A stretch of 64,000 nucleotides of DNA from Arenicola marina (GCA_964019135.1 OZ025258.1:28328186-28392185), one strand, 5' to 3'. Positions 11,104 to 23,379 are shown, counted from the first letter of the stretch. Numbers and translations: made by a program. The notes: generated by a model not told the origin, from the sequence alone.

Positions 11104-11263
11104 GTGTTTATACTACAACGATATGTGACACATTGATCATGTGTTGCGGTGGTGAGCTGCTGTCGGTAACCTGCCACCCATTGTATTGATGTATTGTTAT
11201 AGTGTTTATGTGCGGCTCATGTGTGATGACTCCGGGGTTGGCTTTCTTATACCAAATAACGTG

Positions 11264-11333
11264 TGATTGCACCCATAACACATATACATGTATACATGAT
11301 TGCACCCATAACACATATACATGTATACATGCA
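11264..11333. repeat. 34-bp tandem duplication
   Basis: Two copies of a unit starting TGATTGCACCCATAACACAT and ending with palindromic ACATGTATACAT. Confidence 0.85.
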
Positions 11334-11667
11334 TACATTTATGTATACATTTCCATCTGCGACATATCCAACTGACATCCACATCTGCGTAGTTACTCAC
11401 GTATTGCAATAAATGTGTTAGTTATTAGCACATCATATAAATAGCTTTGCGCCATAGGAAACACAGAGGCAGCATTGAAACATAAAGATGTTCATGCCAA
11501 TCAGCGCTGACCAATCCCTCCCCCCCCCAACCCCACCTTATATGACAATTTTGACTGGTACGAATCCATTGTCAGATCAGTTATGTCAGTTGCTCTATGA
11601 CCAAGACTGCAGACCATTAAGTTAGTGACTAAGGTCAGGCTAGCGCTGGTATGCGGTCTATATGTCC

Positions 11668-11858
11668 GTTCATTATACCAGCGGACCATTGTATGAGCTA
11701 GTCCATTATACCAGCGGACCATTGTATGAGCTAGTCCATTATACCAGCGGACCATTGTATGAGCTAGTCCATTATACCAGCGGACCATTGTATGAGCTAG
11801 TCCATTATACCAGCGGACCATGGTATGAGCTAGTCCATTATACCAGCGAGTCCAACTC
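11668..11858. repeat. 33-bp minisatellite, about 5.7 copies
   Basis: The unit CATTATACCAGCGGACCATT plus GTATGAGCTAGTC is nearly invariant. Because 33 is a multiple of three, long frames of 11-residue repeats appear on both strands (HYTSGPLYELV on plus). They have no start or splice support and I regard them as shadows. Confidence 0.92.
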
Positions 11859-11859
11859 A

Positions 11860-13720
11860 TCTTCGATACTCATTACAGCACGAAGCCCCACATGTCGTGC
11901 CTTTCTTGCAGTTACACCGTCGGTTCGTGCCTGGGTCGGATATGTCGTTCTTACATTACATACATACCAGATTGATTGCATGGCATTCAAAGGTTCAAGG
12001 TCCTTGGCTCCAACAAGTTATATAACGACAATACGATGAATTATGCAATGTTTCATTTGTTTGGCGATTTACTCAATTCTGAGTGTCCCTTGCAGTTTTT
12101 TGTTCTTCATGCATTCCCGCTATATAGGGGAAAGTGCACTAGTTTCACTAGTTTTCTGCTGACAATTTCTACTACCTCACCATATATGTCGGTCTATGTC
12201 TTCTGTGGTTCTCGCATTTTGCATTTTGTCTTTTTGGTTCTCATACCTACATGTTTAACATGTTCATTTATGCTGTGCCTCATATTTTCCAGTCTGTCAT
12301 TCCCTTGTATTTGCCATGTCTTGCCGTTGGCTCACCTTTTCATAATGAAACACCTCGTCCTCCAGGGATAGCTTAATCAGTATTTTAGCAAAAGCACCGC
12401 CATGGACAAAACTGGTATTGCGTTTGTCATGGGATGATGTAAATGGGATGGATTTATGAAACATTATTGTCATATTTACCTACCACATTTGCCTTATATA
12501 TTCTACGGAATTGTTTGCACCGAATTCCGCTTAGCCCTGCTCTGAGTAACCATTCTCTCCAACGCTGAGAATGCATATTTACCTATTACCAAGATAATGT
12601 TCAGACAAAGGCCATACGCCAACTTGTTATCGGTATATGTCTAGTGATTATCACCTATTGCGCGGGCCTTGTCGAAGCAGCATCATCTTCAGCTGGCTTC
12701 ATGATATGCCCCCCGTCACTGTCCCGCACTCCTACATCATTCCCACCCCTACCGTTCTGTAAGTCAGAAGGGTACCGTCATCTCATTGTTACACTTGCAG
12801 CTATCGTTGTCGAAGTTCGCCAACTGATGCCAGAAGTCCAATCTCAGGTCAAGTTCGTTGCCGGGTGAAATCGGTCAAACGTCAACGTCACGGTGACGTC
12901 ATACGTCCAAGACACATTTAATATTAACTCCCTTAATATTAACGCTAGAAACACGAAATTAGTGTGTATATACGTAGCTCCTGAATATCTTTCTTGTTAC
13001 TGCCGACACCTTGCCATGCCGGTATCTCACCGCCGCTTGGCAGGGACATTTGGTCCGCCACCTAGATAGACTATTCCAAAAATCACGGCGATCGAACGCG
13101 CTGTATTTGTTTCCAAGGCAATTGAAAATCCCATTATGAAAGATACAAATTTTACTTTTTTCCATGTTTGGTGCAGTTACAATGCACATAGCCTCGCGCT
13201 ACTTGGTACAGGCTTCCTAGCGGTTGGCCTTATATAAGATGTGCAAGATAAATGCAATCGGACGGTTACTTTTTGTTTCCAAAGCAACGCAAAAATGGCC
13301 CAATAGTAAAAGGTAGGATATTTTTAAAATTGACCACGTGCCAAAAGCTTGAACTCGGAGTGCGCAACGTAACGGTGCCAGAGCGCCTGGAAGTTGGGGG
13401 TTCGAACCCGAGTTTTCAAATTTATAAAAGATATTTACCACAGACCATGGCATAAATGAGGACCTTATGTTTAATTTTTTTTACTACAATCGCACTAGCG
13501 ATTATGGCATAATGAGTCATTTCAATTTAACCTTTACGAAATTTACGGTGCCCTCAATATTGACCGTAGAGACTTCAAAATGGCATAGAACAATGTGGAA
13601 TGTGGAATGTGCCCGTCCGGGGGAAAAATAAATTCAAAAATCGCCGTATTAGCACTTTGGCGCACACTGACTAAACAATCAATGCAATGGTCCGACGAAC
13701 GACACATGCTCTCCCTTGAT
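11860..13720. other. No supported gene
   Basis: AT-rich. A hydrophobic 131-residue plus-strand frame at 11976-12371 has no domain or splice support. GGTTCGAACCC at about 13399 matches a pol III B-box, but no A-box or tRNA fold precedes it. Confidence 0.4.
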
Positions 13721-13725
13721 ACACT

Positions 13726-14200
13726 TAGCACCATACAATACACCCGGTGGAATACCCAATATTTTTTTGCATAACGTCAAATTGCGTTCAGTACACTTAG
13801 CACCATACAATACATCCGGCTGAATGACCAATATTGTGTTGTACAACGTCAAACTGCGTTATGTGCACTTAGCACAATACAATACATCCGGCTGAATAAC
13901 CAATATTTTTTGGCACAAAGTCAAATTGCGTTCAGTACACTTAGCATCATACAATACATCCGGCTGACTACCCAACTTTTTTTGCACAACGTCAAATTGT
14001 GTTCAGTGCACTTAGCACCATATAATGCATCCGGCTGAATAACCAATATTTTGTTGTACAACGTCAAACTGCGTTCAGTACACTTAGCACCATACAATAC
14101 ATCCGGCTGAATAACCAATATTTTTTTGCACAACGTCAAATTGCGTTCAGTACACTTAGCATCATACAATACATCCGGCTGAATGACCAATATTTTTTGG
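13726..14200. repeat. 71-72-bp minisatellite, about 6.6 copies, diverged
   Basis: The unit contains ACTTAGCACCATACAATACA, TCCGGCTGAAT, ACCAATATTTTTT and AACGTCAAATTGCGTT. Units differ by several substitutions and in poly-T length, so the array is older than most others here. The 133-residue minus-strand frame over it is a repeat shadow. Confidence 0.9.
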
Positions 14201-15790
14201 GTAGTATTATATTGACCAACAGTAACAAAACCTAAAATGCATATTGATGATAATTTTATTGTTATTTGTGATGTTGATTTTCTCTCTAAAAATAGACACA
14301 CAGAACATACATGGATCTGCAAACTATAACAAGATCACTAGTCTAGGTAATTACTCCTACGACTGTACCATTGCCAACTGCTTCGTATGTCAGTATTAAC
14401 ATTTATTAATGGAAAGATAAGTATTTGCAATTTGGGCCGGGCGGCGTAGTGCTTAATTAACCTTAGCCGGTGTCTCATAACCTTCAATACCCCTGTAATG
14501 CATATATATCTCAATAACAAGATATTTATTTGTTTGGTTAAATAAATGAAATGAACCTTGAACTCTGTTTACGCTGTTTCAAGGAAAATCACTCAATGTA
14601 TAAAGCTGCCACAATTTTCTAATATTAGTGGTTTCATAACGTACTGAATGTTATCAATATTGTTAATAGTTTGCTATTCTCCGTCTTGATTATTATGTCA
14701 CATGCGTAGACATTAGGATAAAGGTAGCCAAAAAAGGCGGAATCTAAAATCGAAATTAAGTTGGACAACCTTAAAAATGAAATGTTATGAAGATGAAGTA
14801 TGCAAACTCATGCGTTGTACCGTCACTAAGTTATTGTATCTGTTATTGTTTTATCATTTCCCAATGCCATGTGAAATACCCGCTGATCTTATTTGAAACC
14901 ATATGTAGTATCTGATAGAAGCAAATCCAGTGCCCAGATAGGAAGTAGAAACTTGGATTTAGTATCATAATCTTTATGCAACGTATGCAAATAGTAAGGA
15001 ATAATGAAGATTAAACACTGAATTATTATTCATTCTGAATCTTTACATTGGCAGATATTTTGATCAAAATCTCTCTACCCGTGAGCCGATTATAATTGTC
15101 TAATTTTGCTGGTTTCTTGTCTGATATTGTTATGGATGCTTTAAATGGTTTGTTGTTGTCTTGTTTTATTATTAGATGTCATATATATAGACACCAGGAC
15201 AAAAGTAGCGAAAAAAGGCAAACTTTGATATATTGTTTTATAACTTAAAGCTTAATTCCAGCACTTCTATATGGAAGAAGCCTATATCACCTATTTATGC
15301 TAGCATATTTGAAAGAACCCACTCAACTGAGTTATGACTGAAGCAAACAGCATACATGAAATATACTTCTTGGACCGAAGGTTAGCCGCACCAGTTTAAG
15401 TTACAAATGCCACACAATTTGATCGAAATTAAGTTATAAGGTACACATGGAAAAGTGGGAGTACTGTGTGTGGCTCTCGAAAAACTGTTTGTCAAAATGC
15501 CCATGAAAACTATGAATGGAAAAGAAGAGGAGGAATGTGGGAAAATATTAAGCTTTTACAATAAATATAACGCACTGTCCCTTCGAAATGTGTCTATTAG
15601 ATTGGTAGTTGCATTGATGATTAAGAAACTGTAATTTTGGCGGTGATGGCCTGTCACACGATCACCCCAGAGCAGTGTCAGCATAGAGTTGTACAGTCAC
15701 TACGGGATCTTATCGAGACCCCACGAGACAGGGATGTACTTATGCTCTACGTCATGGCCTAGCATGAACGGCCTGTACGTGCTGTAGTTT
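14200..15790. other. AT-rich non-coding; weak internal duplication
   Basis: The segments around 14660-14780 and 15150-15260 resemble one another (TAGACAYYAGGAYAAARGTA then GAAAAAAGGC), suggesting an old tandem duplication with about 490-bp spacing. Nothing coding was recognised. Confidence 0.35.
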
Positions 15791-17345
15791 TATGTAATAC
15801 ATGAGCGGTTAAACAGTCGATAAACCAGAATGTGATTGTTCTATAAGTGACTGTCAGTGTCAGACGATCTAATGTGCTGGGCGGGGTTTTCCATGTCGTA
15901 TATGATGTAATAATCATCATGAATCGCATGTCTGCGTGCGATATCTATATTAACGTAACAACGCTTCTTATATGGACGGACAGTCTCATCGAATGGACCA
16001 CATGCATTATGGTATGGGGCGCAAAGTGTTACCCCCTTCATTTCGTCGACGAAAGTTGATTTCGCCGACGAAATAGCAATTACGTCGACGAAACGCAACT
16101 CTCGTCGAAGAAATGGTAATTAGGTTGACGAAATAGCAATTACGTCGACAAAATAGCAATTACGTCGACAAAATAGCAATTATGTCGACGAAATGCAAGT
16201 TTCGTCGACGAAATACAACTTTCGTCGACGAAATAGCAATACGTAGACGAAATACAACTTTCATCGATGAAATGAAACTTTTGTCTTGATCCAATTAATT
16301 TTGTCCGGTGATAGCTACAACATGGAACAACCTGACAAAGCGCGGAAACCGCATCTTCCGCCCACAAACACCGAATGACATGGAGCATGGTGAGTGAATC
16401 TATATAGGACGTATGCCGGAAATATTTTGCTTAACGTTCTATATCTTAATTATGTCCATGTTGAAGTATCGCCAGCATGTGTATGTATCTTTCAATTCAT
16501 TGATAATGCCGAAAGTGCAACATCGTAAAGCGGAACTAAAAACGCAGAGCACAACATACAAACATGCATGAATTCACTGTTTACACTATCAAGCATTTGA
16601 CCTAAGCCGAATTTGTGTGTATAGTACAACTTTAAACACAGGCAAATTTTTGATGGTATATATCCTTATGACAAAACATTTACTGGTGAATTGTGTCAAT
16701 TGATTCTCTTATTATAAACAAAGATGAAAAATATCAACAAGTAAGGAAGAGATCTGAACCCGGACCGCACGTCAAAGTTAAACACGACCACAGCGACAGC
16801 ACGAGCTTTTATTGTTTGAAATGCAGGGTGACTTTTAACTAACTGTATGCCTCTATTACATGCTTTATACAGTGCCTTCATTTAAAACTGAGGAAGGGCG
16901 GGGGGGGGGGCATATCCCGCTGAGGACAAGATGCCTCGTATAACCGGTACCATACTGTGATAAGTTTGCGGGTCTCTCTGTATAATTCGGTGTTTAGAGA
17001 TTTCCGCGCTTTGTCAGTTTGTTGTCCCGTGTTGTAGCTATCAGCGGAAATAATTAATTGGGTCAATATGAAAGTTGCATTTCGTCGATGAAAGTTATAT
17101 TTCGTCGACGTAATTTGTATTTCGTCAACTTACTTACCATTTCGTCGACGTAATTGCTATTTCGTCGACGTAATTGTACTTCGTCCACGAAAGTTGTAAA
17201 TCGTTTCACACCCACTCGATTCTTCACGCACAAGCCAGGCAGCCAGCTGGTTCCCAACACTAAAACATTGACTACAATGAGTGCGCGACACGCAGCTGAA
17301 GCAAGGCACCAGCGTGATGCGCACTCATTCTAAAAGCTCGTGTTT
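15790..17345. repeat. Dispersed repeat R1, copy 2, split by MITE insertions
   Basis: The left block (15790-16012) and right block (17210-17340) are homologous to 2020-2210 and 2397-2540. Sequence from TATGGGGCGC at 16013 to about 17205 is not part of R1 and belongs to the GTCGAC-palindrome MITE family plus unrelated filler. Confidence 0.6.
16015..17205. mobile_element. Truncated or rearranged copies of the GTCGAC-palindrome MITE
   Basis: The left terminus TGGGGCGCAAAGTGTTACCC follows TA at 16013-16014 and matches the intact element at 18779. About 240 bp of TTTCGTCGACGAAA modules follow, then the core (GACAAAGCGCGGAAACCGC at about 16335), which breaks off near 16390. A second partial core (about 16905-17060) and more palindrome modules (17075-17200) lie at the other side. 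No right terminus was found. The intervening 16400-16860 is AT-rich and unassigned. Confidence 0.55.
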
Positions 17346-18775
17346 TTTTTGTTGGTCCCCAAAAGACCAAAAGCCGAAAATAGAACCCGCGAGAACTGTG
17401 CAGCCCTACTGAGGATCACCCAGCTGCTGTGCGTTTTATTGAGCGTGGCAAGTATTATGGAAAATTATAAGGTCAAAATGCCATATGCCAATATATTGTC
17501 ACTAAAACTTCCTTCATTTGCATCGCACGCAAGACAAATTGCCTATGTCGTAACTAGCATGACAGCCCGCTGCGCGTGGGATATATTGTTACACAGGGAT
17601 CGAATTAATCTGCGCACTGAACAAAAATTACTTGTTCTCTTCATTGTGTGCAAACTGCCAGGCTTGTCATAGGGCGCATTTCTTTGGGCCAGGACAAGTA
17701 TGCCGCCCGGTATAATCGAGCTCTTCCGGGCCCGCCGGTCGAGCTACGCCGAATGCCCATGTCAAATGTTTCAACCGGTCATGTCCGGTTTATTTATGAG
17801 CTATGGAACCAGCCTAGACAGTCACTTTTCAATCAGCCGCCATCTTCTCCCGAATGTCCCGTGCTGTTTTGAACGGTGCACATCGGCATACCGAATGGAT
17901 GAGCGCGCACCCGACCCGGGTGAAAGAAGTGTCGGGCGGTCAACCGATGCACAATGTGCGAATGTATTGTATGGGAATATACCAGGTTACCAAAGAAATG
18001 CGCCCTTAGATTTGAATCCCGATCCCGAGTTTGCCATTGAGGTACAACCTTAATGGGAACAGTGCAATGAGTAGCATCTTGAGCAACAATCAGTACTCGG
18101 CAGTCGTGATGTACGAATGTTAGAAGGTAAAATAAAACCTCAATGGAATCTACCTGTTATCGTCTCATTAATACGTATCCGGGCCGGGCTCCAAGGCTGC
18201 AATTAGAGCTGACATGCCCTGTTAGCCGATTCATCGTGAGTCGGGTGTCACACACAAATGATAAATGGCTAGAGCTTTGTTTGTTCAACACCCAATCATC
18301 AACACACAACATCGATTCTACAATACATGGCCGGTCTTATTTTCTGGCAGAAACTAATGAGTTTGACGTAATGCCCGACAAGTCACAAAGCATAAGAACA
18401 AAATTCGCAGTTCATATGAACTTAGTGACTCGCGTGATGCACCTTTATAACAAGATTAATTCCTTGATATGAGTTTAGAGTGGACGTTTATAATAGGCGT
18501 CGGTCTGACAAAAAATACGAATGTAAGATGTTACCGAGTGAGCGATTATTCGTCTTCTTGAGGCATTTTACCACTCTGCTTGACATACAATGCTAGGGTA
18601 CTTAAAGCGAGTTTACGTGGTAGGGAATCGTATGAAATCAATATGATATGACAAATATAAGGTGACCACATGCTGGAATGGGATTGTGCATTTTGCTCTA
18701 GGCCCAAAATCAGCTTATTACGACAGCTCGGGCATTACCTGGAGCGAACCCACGTGTAACCTCGTAGGCTGCTTG
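17345..18775. other. No supported gene; one fragment of the GGGCTATA element
   Basis: 17345-17430 (GGTCCCCAAAAG, CGCGAGAACTGTGCAGCCCT) resembles an end of the DNA element at 55091-56045. Plus-strand frames of 109-117 residues at 17700-18053 and 18143-18472 begin with Met but show no recognisable domain, signal or splice context. Confidence 0.35.
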
Positions 18776-18778
18776 GTA

Positions 18779-19273
18779 TGGGGCGCCAAGTGTTACCCCC
18801 TTCATTTCGTCGACGAAAGTTGATTTCGTCGACGAAATAGCAATTCCGTCGACGAAATAGCAATTACGTCGACGAAATAGCAATTACGTCAACGAAACAC
18901 AACTTTCGTTGACGAAATACAATTACGGCATCTTGTCCTCAGCTGGATATGCCCCGCCACTCGCCCCCCGCCCCCCGCCACCGCCGCCAAATGCACTCAC
19001 TATGCTCCCTGTCATTCGGTGTTTGTATGCGGAAGATCCGGTTTCCGCGCTTTGTCGGGTTGTTCCGTGTTGTAGCTATCACCGGACAAAATCAATTTGA
19101 TAAAGACGAAAGTTTCATTTCGTCGATTAAAGTTGTATTTCGTCCACGAAAGTTGTAGAATTAAGTCGACGAAATGCAAGTTTCGTCGACGAAATGAAAC
19201 TTTCGTTTTGATCAAATTGATCTTGACAATTTCGCATTTTGTCGACATGAAGGGGGTAACACTTGGCGCCCCA
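18779..19273. mobile_element. 495-bp MITE with 27-bp perfect inverted termini, TA target site and GTCGAC palindrome arrays
   Basis: The left end begins TGGGGCGCCAAGTGTT (18779) and its 27 bp are repeated inverted without mismatch at 19247-19273. TA flanks both ends (18777-18778, 19274-19275), the Tc1/mariner-type target. Next to each end are arrays of the 14-bp palindrome TTTCGTCGACGAAA spaced by short AT-rich links (AGTTGA, TAGCAATTA). The core is GC-richer, with the sequence CGCGCTTTGTCGGGTTGTTC. There is no transposase frame. Confidence 0.85.
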
Positions 19274-20324
19274 TAGCTTAGACAGGACCGCACCGAGAAA
19301 CAAGGTGGTGCTCCACACAGCACCCAACAAATATGAAACCCCTTTGACGCCGACAGGAAATTGTAGTCCAAAATGACTCGTGCGAATGCCATACATATTT
19401 ATTTCCGGTTCAATAACAATACGAAGAGATTACATTCTCATCAGTGACAGGGACCAAATAGCAGCCATTTTAGTTCCTGTTTATCCAAATACATTTTCAC
19501 TTCACTGATTAAGATTACTCATAGCATTTTAAATCAATAATGACATGAAAGAAATATCACGTACGGTAATATGGGAAAAGCTACCATTTTGTCTTTGGAT
19601 GACCAAAGCTACAAGTGCCAGATAATCATATTATGGCCAAACGCTCTGCAGGCTCAAGTGACGACCAATAGTCCTTTGAAATAAGATGGTCTCACAATAA
19701 TATCAAAATTTGTTATACACCATCACCGTTTTTCTTCTTCCCTTCTCCACGTGATGCTCCGTTTTCTGTTTTTCAGCCCATGTCAAGTCCTTCTAAATTT
19801 AAGCAACTGTAGTATAGTCCTATATGTAGAGGAACCACAATGACATAAGCCATATATATACATAATACATAAAATATAACAAATAAAATAACACTCCAAA
19901 CTTTAGTCTGGCATAAATCATGTATAATAAGTAGTGGTCAAAACCAGCGGGCTTCAGACCACACTGCCAATTGTTATGCCCGAAAGCTTTATAACCCCTA
20001 CTCCCCATGTGGTCCAACGCCGCCCCCCCCCCCCCCTCCACCATCCATCCATCCTTCTCCCAACCTTCTGCATTTAATTCATCGTGACCTGAGCATAAAG
20101 AAATTTATACTTCGTGATTTGGGAACGCGACCCGACCCCCGTCAACCCCCCCCCCCCCCCCCGTACAAAGCGTCGGGCCTGACAGCCAGGACTGTTTACT
20201 TATACAACCGTCTCCAGAGCAGTGACATCCATGGACTGCAACATAATATCGGCTTTGGGCATACAAGCTATGCACTGTGGTTTTGCATGATTTGGTCTAC
20301 ATTATGACCCATTGCGACGACCCT

Positions 20325-20665
20325 TCAATTATATGGGGTGGGGAGGGGGGGGGGGAGGGGCAAGGGGTATTTTCGTTCCTCAGGAATAGACTTTTTCACT
20401 TCGCCGTGAACTGGGAATGAGGAAAATAATTATTTGTGAACTGGGAAGAGGAAATTAGCCGACCGCCGTGATCGAGGATTTTCATTAATCGTGAACTGGG
20501 AATTTTAATATTAAATAACCGTGAATTGGGAAATGACAAATTTATATCATGTATCCGTCACGTCCAATGTATATTGGGACTTCTACTTCTTAATTCATCG
20601 TGACATCCGAATAAAGAAATGTCTTCTTCGTGACTTGGGAACACGAGCCCCCCCCCCCCTCCCTT
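20325..20665. repeat. G-tract/C-tract-bracketed GTGAACTGGGAA element, copy 2
   Basis: Homologous end to end with 10040-10398: a G-tract, GGGGTATTTTCGTTCC, five or six GTGAACTGGGAA-type motifs, GGGAACACGAG, then a C-tract. A third fragment with only the last two motifs precedes it at about 20075-20165. Confidence 0.7.
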
Positions 20666-21004
20666 ATATCAGAATGACTACTCCCCAGCTGTCACCATTT
20701 TTAGGCAGCATGTAAGATACATGTAACCCAAACTCACGCTGCTCGCCTCTGAGTCGTTATAAACGAATGATTATACATGATAATCATAACACTATATAAT
20801 ATTTACTGATAAAATCTCGTCGACAAAAATGTATGTCAATTTAGGCAAGTAAATAAATACACAAATGCGGAGCAGATTCGCCATGTTAATGCTTCCTCCT
20901 GTTTCAGCACAACTTACGTATTAGTCAGGGAGACTGGTATCAATGGCATTGCAGTCATACAAGGAATGTCTAATTGGTTACAGCTAATCTGTACAGACCT
21001 CTAA

Positions 21005-21608
21005 AGTCTTGTTCGCCAAGACTTCCGGTGTACTTATTTTGGGGACGAACAAACAAAGCATGTGTAATGCCTATGAATACCATTAAGAATATTTAACAAA
21101 CATAGCTACACAAAAACGGATGGAGGACATATTTTTCATTCTTTTGTGCCATCACAATATTTGTTGCGACGGGTTAACGGCTGAGAAACTAGCTTTTTTT
21201 TTGCATTTCCTACGAAAACGAAACATTATGATTTCACACGGATTCTTCCCGGTGACAACGATGGCCAGGCGCTTCAAACAGAAACCTTACAATGAATGAA
21301 GAAACTATCTTTTCGTGATCAAAACTTGATACGAAAATATGCAAATGGTCTTGTTTTACCTTTACCATGTGGTTTAGTGACGCACCAGTTTGTTACTTCA
21401 TGCACTGTACATTTTGACAGAGGAACGGTTAAGTCGATCACTTCCTCTCGCCATCTTTATTACCGCGCAGGCGGGTGGGATTCTGTGACGTAACTGGATG
21501 TTCAAAATAAACCTGAAAAGAAATGAACTTATATCTGCCTATGCTTCAACATGGAGCACGTGTGTTTGGGACCAAAATTGAAGTATCGCTGCCCGATCGC
21601 GAGAACCG
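21005..21608 (-). mobile_element. Decayed copy of the GGGCTATA/TTTTGGGGAC DNA element
   Basis: In reverse orientation this matches 55091-56045. It shares the subterminal TTTTGGGGACGAACAAAC near one end and CACGTGTGTTTGGGACCAAA near the other, and GGCGAGAGGAAGTGATCGAC, GTAAAGGTAAAACAAGACC and CACGAAAAGA in the centre. It is about 350 bp shorter than the 55-kb copy. Confidence 0.6.
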
Positions 21609-21728
21609 TATTTCCCTGTGACACATCGTGAATAAAGATGCAATATTGTAATATCATTATGTATATGCAGATGTTAATAAAATACAGGTCATCAGTGTTG
21701 TCAAATGAGAGGTGCGGCATTCGTTCGA

Positions 21729-21800
21729 TGAGACATTACATTTTGAACAATGTTTACCACAGTGTACCGTTGTGTTATTCACTGCTTTCTCGCAATGGGA
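21729..21800 (-). pseudogene. Relic of a PHYHIP-like C-terminal exon (last residues only)
   Basis: On the minus strand the frame NNTTVHCGKHCSKCNV resembles the end of unit A (ITLHGGKPKNPNCTICNV), including the terminal Cys-x2-Cys-Asn. The sequence just beyond the stop position, GACATTACATTTTGAACAATG against GACATTACATATTGTACAGT on the plus strand, is also homologous. Upstream I cannot recognise the rest of the exon, and the stop codon is lost. The position, next to a diverged copy of the unit A flank, is what makes the call credible. Confidence 0.45.
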
Positions 21801-22044
21801 CGAATGTATTACTGGTCAGCTCCAAAGGCTGTGGGTTGGTTGACTGGGGGATCAGATATCACGCGTCTATTAACATTTCCTGCTGCACTATATTCACTTC
21901 TAATTACCTGTCGATCAAATAGATCTTTGATTTGTCATGTGTTTTTGGCGTTGATGGGTAATTGCCTTCTAAATGGTAATCATGATCCTTACTGTTACGT
22001 TGGTCGCTAGAGTTGTGGATTTATGGCTGGAACTCGAAGCGCCC

Positions 22045-22335
22045 GATTATAAACATCTAGCGCTCACAATTCTATTGTGGTATCCCAGGTCTCCATACTT
22101 TCGTAATTATAAACATATAGCGCTCCCAATTCCACTGTAGTATCCCAGGTCTCCATACTTTCGTAATTATAAACATATAGCGCTCCCAATTCCACTGTGG
22201 TATCCCAGGTCTCCATACTTTCGTAATTATAAACATATAGCGCTCCCAATTCCACTGTAGTATCCCAGGTCTCCATACTTTCGTAATTATAAACATATAG
22301 CGCTCCCAATTCCACTGTGGTATCCCAGGTCTCCC
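22045..22335. repeat. 60-bp minisatellite, about 4.9 copies
   Basis: Exactly 60-bp units (AATTATAAACATATAGCGCT ... CTCCATACTTTCGT). CTGTGG and CTGTAG variants alternate, which suggests a 120-bp higher-order unit. Antisense frames of 20-residue repeats are shadows. Confidence 0.93.
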
Positions 22336-22339
22336 CAGG

Positions 22340-23055
22340 GAAAAGCGACATCGCAGCTAGCACGTCTAGCTTGTGACGTGTTGGTCATGCATTATTTGCG
22401 ACGCACTCTGACCTGGTCATCGATATAGAACCCATAACCTCCCGCAGCTTACCCTGGACCACATCCGAGGTTGAAAGACAGGTGGAGGTTAAAATTTCTT
22501 GGCAGATTTGACAAAGATTGTTTTCTTGTTGAGTCGATTCCATAGCCTGTTACCTTGTTACGTCCCTGGATTGTGGCTAAGAGCTGGTGTTATGACGCGT
22601 GGAATACATATAATTGACTCATATTTCGACCCGTAATTGCTTTCAGATAATTGTCCATGTAACCTTTTTGTGCTCATTTTCGGTGAGAACGCCACTCGCT
22701 CGTATTAGGTCCTAGATTTACCCCTTGTTCGCGGTTCGTAAGCAACTAAGCTTGAAACTGGCGAACAAGATGTTTTACTGATAAAATAAGCAATTCTTCT
22801 TGGTAATTAATAATACTTGTGGAAGAAGATTGAAAACTTTTGAGAGATTCGTGAGCATAGCTATCAAAACTTGAATATTATCTAATGTTGTTTTAACTCT
22901 TCAACTATTTCAGATCTTTTGAAAACACATTGATTTTAATGGTCATATTATTCGCATACCTAAAAAGCTCACCCAAGATGGTAGCTCCCAACTTGATAAT
23001 CTTCGGAGGTATCTTTGTAACGGCCCTTCCCGCTCTGACTTACCGGTTTAGTGGC
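22340..23055. other. No gene or element recognised
   Basis: Unique-looking AT-rich sequence without long frames. Confidence 0.4.
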
Positions 23056-23060
23056 GCAAT

Positions 23061-23379
23061 CTAGGGAAAAGCGACAACGTAGGTGGAGATAGGTAGAAGG
23101 GCACTCGCCAGGGGGAGCTGGAGTAGCAGTACAGGAATTTGGACGGTAGCTCGGTAGGAGGCGTGGGTGAGATTGGGCATGTAGATTTCCGCCAAGGGTA
23201 GAAAACAGAAGGAGGCAAAGTGTAGATAGAGAGGAAGAGAGAATGCTTGCTGACGACGCCCTGTCGGATTCCTCATGTATGGTAGGGTTGGCATGTAGGG
23301 CAGGTTGGTGAATAAGGCCAGCGACAGAGCGAAACTGACAAATAAGTCCGCTTGGATGTTCATTTCATGCTTTAACACC
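23061..23379 (-). CDS. Possible terminal exon of a multi-pass membrane protein
   Basis: A strong acceptor (CCTGTTTTTCACAG) precedes an open frame of about 105 residues ending at TAG. It holds hydrophobic segments ADLFVSFALSLALF, LYLHFASFCFLPLAEIYM and PVLLLQLPLASALLPISTYV, separated by short polar loops (NPTGRRQQ, NLTHASYR). The pattern recalls the TM6-TM7 end of a class A receptor (an FLP in place of CWLP, LPxxxY in place of NPxxY), but there is no cytoplasmic tail and no firm motif. Upstream exons were not found; the AT-rich palindromic arrays begin 400 bp away. It may be an unrelated membrane protein or a chance frame. Confidence 0.3.

Larger units (their letters stand above)
19275..21745. 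repeat. Diverged copy of the PHYHIP-like unit A 3' flank
   Basis: From 19275 onward short blocks match the 29080-30680 flank of unit A in the same order. These are GCTCCACACAGCACCCAACA, TTTGACGCCG, GTGATTAAGAT (near 19280-19560), AAAGCGTCGGGCCT with ACTTATA.AACCGTCT (about 20167-20215), CGCCTCTGAGTCGTTA (about 20743), TATAATATTTACTGAT (about 20795) and CAGGTCATCAGTG (about 21686). The last block leads directly into a decayed C-terminal exon end. Insertions (20325-20665 element, 21005-21608 element) interrupt it. Confidence 0.6.

Noticed and set aside
13345..13420. Possible tRNA gene with B-box GGTTCGAACCC
   Set aside because: No A-box at the right distance and no cloverleaf could be folded.
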